Positions 21,701-28,546 of a stretch of DNA of 64,000 bases are shown here, in pieces. The translations under genes were made by a program, and so were the position numbers. The stretch's first letter is position 1; the number at the start of each line of letters is the position of its first letter. The notes below the pieces were generated by a model. The model had not been told where the DNA came from and ran no database searches. It saw only the letters and a list, made by a program, of their open reading frames with translations. This DNA is from CAWDZK01 sp963726615 (lineage in GTDB: Bacteria > Actinomycetota > Actinomycetes > JACCUZ01): contig CAVSCX010000003.1 of assembly GCA_963726615.1 (NCBI GenBank), positions 248,001 to 312,000 on the forward strand, read 5' to 3'.

Positions 21701-21891
21701 TCGGCTGGGAGCGCCGCGGCGATCAGCTGGACGCGCTCGGCGACAGGTACCTCGACCAGGCGACCGTCCTGGCCGCCGCCGGGCGGCCGGAGGAGGCGCG
21801 CGAAGCGGTAGGCCACGCCGCCGAGAACTACCAGCGCAAGCGCAACCGAGCGTCGTTGCGGCGGGCCGACGAGCTGCGCGCGAGGATCTGA
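18715..21891 (+). CDS. Adenylate/guanylate cyclase-domain protein with AAA ATPase and TPR-like regions
   Basis: A 1058-residue multidomain signalling protein. Residues 4-21 hold a zinc-ribbon-like CxxC...CxxC pair. A class III cyclase domain follows (about 38-190) with metal aspartates in VVFCDLTGSTAL and KFIGDAVMTVFG and the substrate region TGDAVNVAARLE. The Lys and Asp positions favour ATP as substrate. An AAA/STAND-type ATPase has Walker A GVPGVGKTRLAAA (about 261) and Walker B VAVVVDDVHWADP (about 374). The remaining half is helical and TPR-like. There is no C-terminal LuxR HTH, unlike many related regulators. Partner and signal are unknown. Confidence 0.88.
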   Translation: MTACSACRADLTPGALFCATCGAPVVSVGTPEETVRRTVTVVFCDLTGSTALGESRDPELMRSVVTRYFRAVSAVMERYGGTVEKFIGDAVMTVFGVPELHEDDAVRAVRAASAARVAVDALNDELQRDHGLRLAVRLGVETGMVVVGDGHRGTVATGDAVNVAARLEQVAAPGEVVVGPAAWRLVREVATGEALDPLALKGKSAGVEAWRLVSVADERETERQPTRTRLVGRGRELALLGQTFERCTAERVCHLVTLLGVPGVGKTRLAAAFIDGLPAGTRVLRGRCLPYGDAIGLWPLREVLRTAAGATPATPDDKVRDRLRSVLGDDADASAVAERLGVLAGRSGAAPTKDETAWAVRRLLEALGRTGPVAVVVDDVHWADPVLVDVLDHLADWTRDTALLLVCVSRPELLDSRPTWGGGRVNATSLLLAPLGAAETADLVAALAGDDAVAPDVAARVRDASAGVPLYAEHLFAMLVEDGRVALTAGTWSWTAAGGSLDAPPTIAAILATRLAHLDPMPREVLDAASVIGEVFYRGAVVELLGDVEEADTSAALTALLRRQLVRPDVSDIAGEDAMRFVHILVQDVTYNAISKARRAELHLRLAKWLAKRVDAGEGVDAFVGHHLAAAVLLRDDIGTRDDMTRRAAAEAVEVLRRAAGRIDSQDPAGAMALLARAAEVTDDPAEEAGLQCRRLMLARNTNDLAGGISALRLAHEAALRSGDGRRQLIVRVMGSTLATQLPHLGLAGLSDTELAAARERFAAAGDEEGLVAVLNALVDRGTLHARWGECLTLADEIAAVAARTGDLASLVAARLDQLGACVWGPLPADEALVRTERLLADPVLQVGELLVKVRSTRAAVLAMLDLPDAARLELGAALALMSELHLSRLTDEMLIGYVYWLLRDLDRAAETFRSGVDVLEAQSEVGWLSTMLPMLGEVLLLQGDVAGARRCAERARDICPPTDIESNSRWRALMARVESLAGRHEEAVQLAIEAVGWERRGDQLDALGDRYLDQATVLAAAGRPEEAREAVGHAAENYQRKRNRASLRRADELRARI

Positions 21892-21897
21892 GGCCCG

Positions 21898-22236
21898 TCA
21901 GCCGAGGCGCTCGCGAGCGACCTTCTTCGGCACCACCATCCGCCAGGCGTCGAGCACCAGCTCGCGCATCTCGTCGAGGTCGAGCGCGTCCAGCCGTGCC
22001 GTCACCCAGTGGAAGCGCAGGTCCGACTCGGGCGGCATCGCGAAGACGTCCGGCCGGGTCGCGACCAGGTCGGCCCGCTCCGCCTTGGGGAAGCCGAAGC
22101 CCATCGTCTTCTCGTCGCGCGAGAACGCGACGTAGACCAGGCTGCCGACCCGGAACTTCACCCGGTCGTGCACCACCACCTCGTAGCTGCGCGGCAGGTC
22201 CCGCACCACGTCCCGGACGTCGTCGACAGTCACCAT
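21898..22236 (-). CDS. MmcQ/YjbR family protein
   Basis: A 112-residue protein of the YjbR/MmcQ fold, sometimes called a DNA-binding protein on structural grounds. The pattern SLVYVAFSRDEKTMGFGFP, the conserved middle LVATRPDVFAMPPESDLRFHW and a C-terminal helix with VLDAWRMVVPKKV match the family. A GGAG sequence lies just before the ATG. It converges on the cyclase gene with a 6-bp gap. Function is unknown in the family generally. Confidence 0.82.
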   Translation of the reverse strand: MVTVDDVRDVVRDLPRSYEVVVHDRVKFRVGSLVYVAFSRDEKTMGFGFPKAERADLVATRPDVFAMPPESDLRFHWVTARLDALDLDEMRELVLDAWRMVVPKKVARERLG

Positions 22237-22275
22237 GTCTCCACGGTGACCCCGGGCACCGACAGGAACGATGCG

Positions 22276-24243
22276 TCAGGGGGTGACGGTGTCCGTCCCG
22301 GAGTCGGCCACTCCTCCGGACGTGTTGACGAACCGCCACGAGTAGTCGTTCGACCGCAGGGTGAGCTCCAGCACGCCGTGGACGCGGAGATCGACCTGGC
22401 TGCCGGGAAAGGGACTGCTCGTGACCTGTCCGACGAGGGGGGTCCCACCGGTGCCGACGGTGAAGGCGCGGAAGCCGTTGGCAGCCGGACCGGTGGGACC
22501 CATCTTCGCCCACCGTGTGTACATGTGGTCGTGGCCCCACAGCACGATGTCCGCATGGGCGGCGTAGACCTTCGACATCAGCGGCGCCACGCTCTGGTCG
22601 TTGTGACCGTTCGCACCGCTGTTGCGCCACCTGGCGTGGTGCCAGGCGACGATCAGGTTGCGGGATCCGACGCTCGCGAGCTGGGCGTCGAGCCAGGACT
22701 CCTGGACCAAGCTCTTCGGCTGGTTGGAGTCGAGGACGACGACCCGCCAGTTGGTGCCGGCCACGTCGTACGAGTACCAGCGGTCACACGTCCTGCCGGC
22801 GTAGAAGTAGCCGCAGTAGCCCGGTGCCGCGGGCGTCGCGCCGTCCGCGATCTCGTGGTTGCCGATGACCGGGTAGCTCCGCGGCAGCAGTGCGTCCCAT
22901 GACGACTTCGCATAGCCGTTCGTGAACTCCGGGACCGTGCCCTTCTGGTACTGCGTGTCGCCGAGCAGGGCGTAGTAGCCGACGTCGAGGCTGGAGGCGA
23001 TGTTGCCCGTCGCGTTGCAGGAGGTCACCGGGTTGGGCTCGCACATGTCGCCCACCGCGACCAGCCGGGTGCCGCCGGCGGGCGGCGGCGTCGTGGGCGG
23101 TGGGGTCGTGGGCGGTGGGGTCGTGGGCGGCGGGGTCGTGGGCGGCGGGGTCGTGGGCGGCGGCGTCCCGGGTGCCGTGGTCGGGGGTGCCGTGCTCGGG
23201 GGCGGCGCCGGCGGCGCGGCAGCCGTCGGCGGCGAGCTTGTCGCGCCAGGCGGTGGGGGCACCGGTGCGGCGGGAGTCGGAGTAGCGGCGGCCTGCGTGA
23301 CCGCGCGCGCTGTCGTCGGCGACAGCCACCGGCCGGAGGTTGTCGTCGTGACAGCGCAACGGTACGAGTACGCCGTCGCCGGCAGCAGGCCGCGCAGCGT
23401 CAGGGCGACCTCGCTGCGTCCGGCGGACACGGTCCTCGACCCGGACCGGCGGGACAGGGACGCCCCCTGACGGCCGAACCGCACGACGACAGTGGCCGAC
23501 TCGCCGGCCCGGACGGCACAGCGCGCCACGAGGGCAGCGGCAGAGGCCGAGGTCGCGGTCAGGCTCGCGACCTCGGGCACGGCCGGGGTGGACGGCCGCG
23601 GCGCCTGCGGCCACGAGCAGCCGGCAAGGCCCGCGGTCAGGGCGGCCCTCTCGTCGGTGTCCACGGCCAGGCCCCAGCGGTACTTCACCGCGACCCAGCG
23701 GGCCAGGTACCGGCACCGCCGCGACCTGCCTTGCGGCAGCCAGTCCTGCGGCTGCTGACCATCACGGGCCCGGGCGGCAGTGGTTCCGACGACCACCAGG
23801 GCGGGTGCGTAGCCGAGGTCGTTGGCGTACGCCCGACGCTTGCGTGCCGACCAGCGCCAGGCACCCGAGCGCCAGGCCTCCTCGGACGGGACGAGCCGGT
23901 CGACGGTGACTCCGCCGGCCCCGGCAAGCCGGCTCCCGTCGAAGGCGCTGCGCCAGGTCCCGCCGGTCACGGTGCAGCCCGGCGCGATGGTCGCCGGCTC
24001 CTTCGACTCGCGCAACAGCACCTCTGACAGGCTCGAGCAGCCGTCACCGTCGGCGTCGACCCACCGGGCCCGGGCCGCGTCAGCGGCGCCGCGCTGGTGC
24101 TCGGCATCCGATGCGAGCTGCCCCAGCATCGTGCGTGACGACAACCGAGCCGCCACCGCCTGCTCCGGCAGCCCGAGGACCAACGGCGCGACGATGACGG
24201 GCACCGCGACGAGCGGCACCAAGCGCTGCCATCGACCGGCCAT
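22276..24243 (-). CDS. Secreted HNH-like / fibronectin-like / metallophosphatase fusion protein
   Basis: A 655-residue exported protein. The ATG at 24243 has a GGGGGGA Shine-Dalgarno sequence and gives a clean signal peptide (about 1-31, ending AVA-A). Residues about 40-210 resemble actinobacterial secreted HNH nuclease (DUF1524/GmrSD-like) domains: DADGDGCSSLSEVLL, WRSGAWRWSARKRRAYANDLG, CRYLARWVAVKYRWGL. The catalytic DH motif reads DR (TVDRLVPSEEAW) and the Asn region is altered, so it may be inactive. Next come a fibronectin III-like region (about 215-310), a Pro/Thr linker with PPPTT repeats (about 315-392), and a calcineurin-like phosphatase with GDTQY, GNHE, WHHARW and GHDHMY. The substrate is unknown. 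Confidence 0.85.
   Translation of the reverse strand: MAGRWQRLVPLVAVPVIVAPLVLGLPEQAVAARLSSRTMLGQLASDAEHQRGAADAARARWVDADGDGCSSLSEVLLRESKEPATIAPGCTVTGGTWRSAFDGSRLAGAGGVTVDRLVPSEEAWRSGAWRWSARKRRAYANDLGYAPALVVVGTTAARARDGQQPQDWLPQGRSRRCRYLARWVAVKYRWGLAVDTDERAALTAGLAGCSWPQAPRPSTPAVPEVASLTATSASAAALVARCAVRAGESATVVVRFGRQGASLSRRSGSRTVSAGRSEVALTLRGLLPATAYSYRCAVTTTTSGRWLSPTTARAVTQAAATPTPAAPVPPPPGATSSPPTAAAPPAPPPSTAPPTTAPGTPPPTTPPPTTPPPTTPPPTTPPPTTPPPAGGTRLVAVGDMCEPNPVTSCNATGNIASSLDVGYYALLGDTQYQKGTVPEFTNGYAKSSWDALLPRSYPVIGNHEIADGATPAAPGYCGYFYAGRTCDRWYSYDVAGTNWRVVVLDSNQPKSLVQESWLDAQLASVGSRNLIVAWHHARWRNSGANGHNDQSVAPLMSKVYAAHADIVLWGHDHMYTRWAKMGPTGPAANGFRAFTVGTGGTPLVGQVTSSPFPGSQVDLRVHGVLELTLRSNDYSWRFVNTSGGVADSGTDTVTP
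23090..23166 (-). repeat. 15-bp tandem repeat encoding the PPPTT linker
   Basis: About five copies of gtcgtgggcggcggg, differing only in c/t, encode TPPPT repeats on the minus strand. Low-complexity linker DNA, prone to copy-number change. Confidence 0.85.
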
Positions 24244-24345
24244 CGATCCCCCCGACCCAGAAGGACCCGCCACAATCGGCGGGCCCGGTCGCGAGGAGGC
24301 TACCGGCGGTCCGGCCCCACCGTGGCCGGTTCCGGCAAGCCGGGC

Positions 24346-24825
24346 TCAGGCGGTGCGGCGACGCGCGCCCGGGCCCGGCACGCCGGCGATCTCCCGGGTC
24401 GAGCCCGGTTCGTGCCCGTCCGCGCACCGTGGCACCAGCCGGATCGGGGCGCCACAGTCGCGGTGCACGAACGTCACCGGTGGGCCGTCCTCGTCGCCGA
24501 GGTACCGGTCACCCCACGCGGCCATCGCCATGAGCACCGGGTAGAGGTCGAGCCCCTTGTCGGTGAGCCGGTACTCGGACCGGGTCCGCTGGCCGGGCTC
24601 CCGGTAGGGGACGCGGCGCACCACCCCGAGCTCGGTCAGCCGGGCCAGCCGCGCGGTGAGCACCTGACGCGGGATCGCGGTGCGGACTGTCAGCTGGTCG
24701 AAGCGGCGGACACCGGAGAAGAGCTCGCGGAGAACCACGAGCGACCATCGGTCCCCGACCGCCTCGGCCGCACGCTGGATGGTGCAGGCCTCGGTGGACC
24801 ACTGCAGCGCCTCGGGGTCGGGCAC
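24346..24825 (-). CDS. HxlR family transcriptional regulator
   Basis: A 159-residue winged-helix regulator. The family core is complete: ACTIQRAAEAVGDRWSLVVL, ELFSGVRRFDQL, AIPRQVLTARLARLTELGVV and RTRSEYRLTDKGLDLYPVL. The C-terminal tail (CGAPIRLVPRCADGHE) has three Cys/His residues that might sense metal or redox state; that is inference. The GTG at 24825 has an excellent GAGGAGG Shine-Dalgarno sequence; the longer upstream frame crosses the promoter region. It is divergent from the GNAT gene at 24890, and a 7-bp inverted repeat lies between them. Confidence 0.9.
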   Translation of the reverse strand: MPDPEALQWSTEACTIQRAAEAVGDRWSLVVLRELFSGVRRFDQLTVRTAIPRQVLTARLARLTELGVVRRVPYREPGQRTRSEYRLTDKGLDLYPVLMAMAAWGDRYLGDEDGPPVTFVHRDCGAPIRLVPRCADGHEPGSTREIAGVPGPGARRRTA

Positions 24826-24859
24826 GGGACGCCTCCTCTGGGGTGAGTTCACTTGACAG

Positions 24860-24887
24860 ACCCAGACACTAGCGCAACCATCTGGGT
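24860..24887. promoter_or_regulatory. Putative HxlR operator
   Basis: Inverted repeat acccaga (24860-24866) and tctgggt (24881-24887) in the 64-bp region between the divergent HxlR and GNAT genes. A TTGACA sequence at 24853-24858 could be a -35 element. HxlR proteins commonly bind such sites between divergent genes; binding here is inferred. Confidence 0.5.
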
Positions 24888-24889
24888 TC

Positions 24890-25384
24890 ATGGTTCAGAT
24901 CCAGGTACGGCCGGCGGTCGCCGAGGATGCCGACGCCCTGCGCGCGCTGGTGGCCGGCCTGTCCCCCAGGTCCGCGTTCCTCAGGTTCTGCGCCGGGGTG
25001 GGGACGCCGGGCTCACGGTTGGTCGCCGCCCTGCTGCGGCAGGACGACACCCACGGCGCCTGGGTGGCGGCCGAGGGCAGCGGGCTGCTCGGCCACATGT
25101 CCTGGGCCGTGGTCGACCAGGGCGTCGTCGAGCTCGGAGCGGTGGTAGCCGACCGCTGGCAACGGCACGGCCTGGGCCGGGCCCTGGTCGAGGCGGGGCT
25201 GCGGCACGCAGCCGCCCGCGGCAGCACCGGTGTCCGCCTGCACGTGCACGGGGACAACCGGACCCTGGTGAGCCGCCTCGCCGCCGGTGCCGCGTGGGTA
25301 CGCCGGGAGGACGAGGCCGTCGTCATCGACCGGCCGATCGCCGACCTGCTCACGACCCGGCGCGGTCTGGTCCTCGTGGCCTGA
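24890..25384 (+). CDS. GNAT family N-acetyltransferase
   Basis: A 164-residue single-domain GNAT. The fold begins QVRPAVAEDADALRALVAGL; the acetyl-CoA loop is VADRWQRHGLGRALVEAGL (about 83-101). The following strand and helix (GVRLHVHGDNRTLVSRL) match the N-A pattern of the family. The substrate is unknown. Its divergent partner is an HxlR regulator, which suggests control by that protein. It converges on pth across a bidirectional hairpin. Confidence 0.82.
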   Translation: MVQIQVRPAVAEDADALRALVAGLSPRSAFLRFCAGVGTPGSRLVAALLRQDDTHGAWVAAEGSGLLGHMSWAVVDQGVVELGAVVADRWQRHGLGRALVEAGLRHAAARGSTGVRLHVHGDNRTLVSRLAAGAAWVRREDEAVVIDRPIADLLTTRRGLVLVA

Positions 25385-25389
25385 CGCGA

Positions 25390-25417
25390 GCCCGGGCAGG
25401 GCCGGCCCGCCCCGGGC
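25390..25417. terminator. Bidirectional terminator hairpin
   Basis: Perfect 7-bp arms gcccggg (25390-25396) and cccgggc (25411-25417) in the 53-bp gap between the convergent GNAT and pth genes. Confidence 0.6.
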
Positions 25418-25437
25418 GGCGCTCCGGTGCCGGTCGC

Positions 25438-26007
25438 TCAGGTGTTGAACGTGTTCTGGGCCCGCTCGAGCCCGTCGGTGACAAGCGCCTCCACCGCGTC
25501 CGCGGCCCGGTCGACCTCCAGCCCGAGCTCCTTCCGCTCGGCTGCGCCGAAGTCGCGCAGCACGAAGGCGGCGGCGTCCATCCGCCCGGGCGGCCGCCCG
25601 ATGCCGAACCGCACCCGGTTGAACTCCCCCGAGCCCAGTGAGCGGCGCACCGACTTGAGGCCGTTGTGCCCGTTGTCCCCGCCGCCGAGCTTCAGCCGCA
25701 GGCCGCCGTACGGGAGGTCCAGCTCGTCGTGCACGAGGACGAGCCGGTCGAGCGGGACCTTGAAGAAGTCCCGCAGCGCAGAGACCGGCCCACCGGACTC
25801 GTTCATGTAGGTCCGCGGCTTGGCCAGCACGACCCGGACGCCGGCCAGCCGACCCTCGAGGACCTCCGCGCGGGACTTGTGCGCCTTGAACCGGCCACCC
25901 ATCCGGGTCGCCAGCAGCTCGACCACCATGAAGCCGACGTTGTGCCGGTTGCCGGCGTAGCCGGGCCCGGGGTTGCCGAGCCCGACCACCAGCCAGACGT
26001 CGCTCAC
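25438..26007 (-). CDS. pth: Peptidyl-tRNA hydrolase
   Basis: A 189-residue Pth that releases peptides from stalled peptidyl-tRNA. Signature WLVVGLGNPGPGYAGNRHNV includes the catalytic histidine, the tRNA-binding asparagine is in TYMNESGGPV, and the catalytic aspartate region is VLVHDELDLPYG. GGGDNGHNGLKSVRRSLGS is also canonical. It is the last gene of the rplY-pth pair, 41 bp after rplY, as in most actinobacteria. Confidence 0.98.
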   Translation of the reverse strand: MSDVWLVVGLGNPGPGYAGNRHNVGFMVVELLATRMGGRFKAHKSRAEVLEGRLAGVRVVLAKPRTYMNESGGPVSALRDFFKVPLDRLVLVHDELDLPYGGLRLKLGGGDNGHNGLKSVRRSLGSGEFNRVRFGIGRPPGRMDAAAFVLRDFGAAERKELGLEVDRAADAVEALVTDGLERAQNTFNT

Positions 26008-26048
26008 GCCGGGTGCACCCGTCGACGGTTCGCGACGGCGGAAGAGAC

Positions 26049-26738
26049 TCAGGCCTCGGCCTTGTCGCCCTCGTCGGCGGCAGGCTGGTCGCCGGCACCG
26101 GACTCGGCCGGCTCACCGGCCGCCTGCTCCTCGTCGCTGGGCTCGTGGACGATGCCGACCTCGGACTCGGCCTCGGCAAGCTCCGCCTCGAGCTGGTCGG
26201 CGGTCGGCGCGGCGGTGACGTTGACCACGAGGGCGTCCGGGTCGGTCGCCAGGGTGGAGCCGGCCGGGAGCTGGACGTCCCTGGCGTGGATCTGGTCTCC
26301 GACGTTCAGGCCCTCGACCGACACCTCGATGGCGCCGGGGATGTGGGTGGCCTCGGCCTCCACCGACAGGGTGTTGAGGTCCGAGGTGACGATGGTCTCC
26401 GGGGCGGCAGATCCGACGACGTGCAGCGGGATCTCGACGGTGACCTTCTCGCCGCGTCGGACGAGCACGAGGTCGACGTGCTCGAGGAAGCCCTTGATCG
26501 GGTCGCGCTGGACGTCCTTGGGCAGCGCCAGCTCGTCCGCGCCGTCCAGGTCCAGGGTGAGCAGGACGTTCGGCGTCTTCAGCGCCATCATCAGGTCGTG
26601 GCCCGGCAGGGAGATGTGCCGCGGGTCGGAGCCGTGGCCGTACAGGACGGCGGGGACCTTGCTGTCGCGGCGGATGCGGCGGGCGGCGCCCTTGCCGAAC
26701 TCGGTGCGGTGCTCGGCGGATATGCGGACCTCGGACAC
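26049..26738 (-). CDS. rplY: 50S ribosomal protein L25/general stress protein Ctc
   Basis: A 229-residue long-form bL25 (Ctc), which binds 5S rRNA. The N-terminal L25 domain runs from EVRISAEHRTEFGKGAARRI to about residue 95. The C-terminal TL5-like domain contains VEIPLHVVGSAAPETIV and IEVSVEGLNVGDQI. It ends in an acidic low-complexity tail (about 190-229), usual in actinobacteria. The GTG at 26738 was chosen because VSEVRIS is the usual N-terminus and a GAGGAG lies 11 nt upstream. A promoter at 26879-26884 would give a leader of about 134 nt with a long-range inverted repeat. Confidence 0.95.
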   Translation of the reverse strand: MSEVRISAEHRTEFGKGAARRIRRDSKVPAVLYGHGSDPRHISLPGHDLMMALKTPNVLLTLDLDGADELALPKDVQRDPIKGFLEHVDLVLVRRGEKVTVEIPLHVVGSAAPETIVTSDLNTLSVEAEATHIPGAIEVSVEGLNVGDQIHARDVQLPAGSTLATDPDALVVNVTAAPTADQLEAELAEAESEVGIVHEPSDEEQAAGEPAESGAGDQPAADEGDKAEA

Positions 26739-26770
26739 GGCTGGGGCACTCCTCGTGACGGACTTCAGGT

Positions 26771-26832
26771 GCGGTGGTCGGACGCGCCGGGCGAGGTCGG
26801 TCTCAGCGGGCCGCACGCTCGACGACCACCGC
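26771..26832 (-). promoter_or_regulatory. Inverted repeat in the rplY leader
   Basis: Perfect 10-bp arms gcggtggtcg (26771-26780) and cgaccaccgc (26823-26832) fall within the predicted rplY leader. In the RNA they would form a stem closing a 42-nt loop. It could be an autoregulatory leader, since L25 represses its own mRNA in enterobacteria, but no known actinobacterial motif is recognised. Confidence 0.45.
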
Positions 26833-26878
26833 GTCGATCACGGAGGCCGAATGGCTTCCCTCGCCGGGCAACCGCCGC

Positions 26879-26884
26879 AGTCTA
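26879..26884 (-). promoter_or_regulatory. -10 box of rplY
   Basis: TAGACT on the minus strand, about 140 nt upstream of the rplY GTG. The predicted leader contains the 10-bp inverted repeat. Confidence 0.5.
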
Positions 26885-27014
26885 GCCGTGGGTCGACCGC
26901 GGGTCGAACCGGCCTGCGCGGCAGTCGGCTCCGGCCCCGGCCGCGGGTTCCTGCGGATTTGCGTCGGTGACCGCGGGCAGAGTGCGGGGGAAGCTGTCGA
27001 CGGTGGGAGCAGTG

Positions 27015-27689
27015 ATGACCGAGAGCGTGCGCGTCCAGGTGGAGGAGCCCACGAAGAACAAGAAGTGGGTCGCTGTCGCCGTCGACTGGCCGGGACTCGA
27101 GCGCAACGGCCGGGACGAGGCGGAGGCGCTCGACAAGCTCCGGTCGTACCTGCCGCGCTACCTGCCGGTCGCCAAGCGGGCACGGCTCGGGACGGAGCTC
27201 GCCGGTCAGACCGGGCTCGACGTCGTCGAGCGGTACCGCGGCGTCGGCTCGACCGACTTCTGGGGCATATCGTTCGCGCCGTCGAGCCTGGACCGCCTGC
27301 CGATGGACCCCGCGGCCTTCGCGCGGAAGGTCCGGCTCCTGCGGGCCGCCTGGGCCCACTTCGACGCCGTCGCGGCGCGTGTCTCGGCCGAGCTGCGACC
27401 AGGTCCGCGCGGCGGGGGCCGCGACCGGAGTCACATCGTCCGGCACGTCCTGAACGTCGAGGGTCAGGACTTCTCGAAGCGGGTGAAGGTCCCCACCGAG
27501 CTGGACGAGCTGCTGACGCCGGAGGGCCTGGCGGCGCACCGCGACCGTTTCGTCGAGGCGATGCGCGCGTGGTACGCCGAGGGCAAGCCACTCGGCAACT
27601 GGACGATCCCCTACCTGCTCCGCCACACGGCCTACCACGCGTTGGACCACGCGTGGGAGATGGAGGACCGGGACCTGACCCCAGGCTGA
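27015..27689 (+). CDS. HicB-like/DinB-like conserved hypothetical protein
   Basis: A 224-residue protein I do not recognise by name. The first 55 residues (VAVAVDWPGLERNGRDEAEA then LDKLRSYLPRYL) resemble the HicB fold, in which a PG turn is followed by a helix. The rest is helical and has histidines spaced as in DinB-type metal-dependent enzymes: SHIVRHVLNVEGQ (about 140) and LLRHTAYHALDHAWEME (about 200-217). The ATG at 27015 has GGGAG upstream. It is alone on the plus strand inside the glmU-to-pth minus-strand region. Function is unknown; the domain resemblances are tentative. Confidence 0.7.
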   Translation: MTESVRVQVEEPTKNKKWVAVAVDWPGLERNGRDEAEALDKLRSYLPRYLPVAKRARLGTELAGQTGLDVVERYRGVGSTDFWGISFAPSSLDRLPMDPAAFARKVRLLRAAWAHFDAVAARVSAELRPGPRGGGRDRSHIVRHVLNVEGQDFSKRVKVPTELDELLTPEGLAAHRDRFVEAMRAWYAEGKPLGNWTIPYLLRHTAYHALDHAWEMEDRDLTPG

Positions 27690-27760
27690 GCGGGTCGGGC
27701 GGACAGGCGGGTGACGAGCCGTCGTCGAACCGGAGCACGGGGTCGCCTGCGGCGTGCCGG

Positions 27761-28543
27761 TCAGCCCGCCGGCCGGCGGAGCCGCGCCGCCAGGGCCTCC
27801 GCGGTGGCCGGCTCCAGCCCGACCGCGCGCATCGTCGCGGCGAGCTCGTCCATCTCGGGTGCCCACCGCCAGCCCGACCGGTCGAGCCCGTCGCGCAGGT
27901 CGGCCGACTCACCCAGCAGCTCCGCGCCGGGGCGGTCGCTCTCCGCGGCGAGCACCCCCTCGACGCCGTAGGCGTCCGCGAGCTCGGTCGCCATCGCCGC
28001 GAGCACCATCCGTCCCTTGTTGAACAGCGCGTACGCCGCCTTGGCCGCGGAGGCCGCGCCGACCTCGGTGCCGACGACGACAGGCGTCACCCGCGTCCCG
28101 GCGACCGAGGCCACCACCGCGGAGACCCGGTCGGGCCGCCCGGACAGGTAGAGGTGGGTGCGGTGGCCGTCGCGCGGCGGCGGCCCGACGACGCCGGCAT
28201 CGACGAATGCCGCGCCGGCTGACTCGACGGTCTCCCGGACCCGGCGCAGGCTGCCGGGCGACAGGGGGTTGGCGTCGACGTACGTGCCGGCGAAGCGCGC
28301 GGCCGCGACGAGGCGGGCGGCCTCGAGGGCACCCTGCGGCGGCAGCACGCTGAGGACGAGGTCGGCACCATCGACCAGGCGCGCAGCGGAGTCGACAGGC
28401 ACCAGCGACTCCGTGCGGGCACGGGCGGCCGTGGCCTCGCTTCGCCCCTCGGTGAGCCAGCGCACCTCGTGCCCGGCTGCGACGAGCTCACCGCCGATCC
28501 GGGCGCCCATCGACCCGGGGTGCAGCAGTGCCAGGACCGACAC
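27761..28543 (-). CDS. NAD(P)-dependent oxidoreductase, 6PGDH-like with DUF1932
   Basis: A 260-residue beta-hydroxyacid dehydrogenase-like protein. The N-terminal Rossmann fold starts LALLHPGSMGARIGGELVAAG. The active-site region SPGSLRRVRETVESAGAAFVDAGVVG follows the usual TxxPxxxR/DAPVSG layout. The conserved lysine is in GAASAAKAAYALFNKG (about 165), and the C-terminal helices match DUF1932. The substrate is unknown. It starts with GTG 3 bp downstream of prs, so it is probably in the glmU-prs operon. Its position there is unusual. Confidence 0.82.
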   Translation of the reverse strand: MSVLALLHPGSMGARIGGELVAAGHEVRWLTEGRSEATAARARTESLVPVDSAARLVDGADLVLSVLPPQGALEAARLVAAARFAGTYVDANPLSPGSLRRVRETVESAGAAFVDAGVVGPPPRDGHRTHLYLSGRPDRVSAVVASVAGTRVTPVVVGTEVGAASAAKAAYALFNKGRMVLAAMATELADAYGVEGVLAAESDRPGAELLGESADLRDGLDRSGWRWAPEMDELAATMRAVGLEPATAEALAARLRRPAG

Positions 28544-28546
28544 GCG

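Noticed and set aside
23090..23166. A CRISPR-like or minisatellite array
   Set aside because: The 15-bp units have no spacers and encode an in-frame PPPTT linker.
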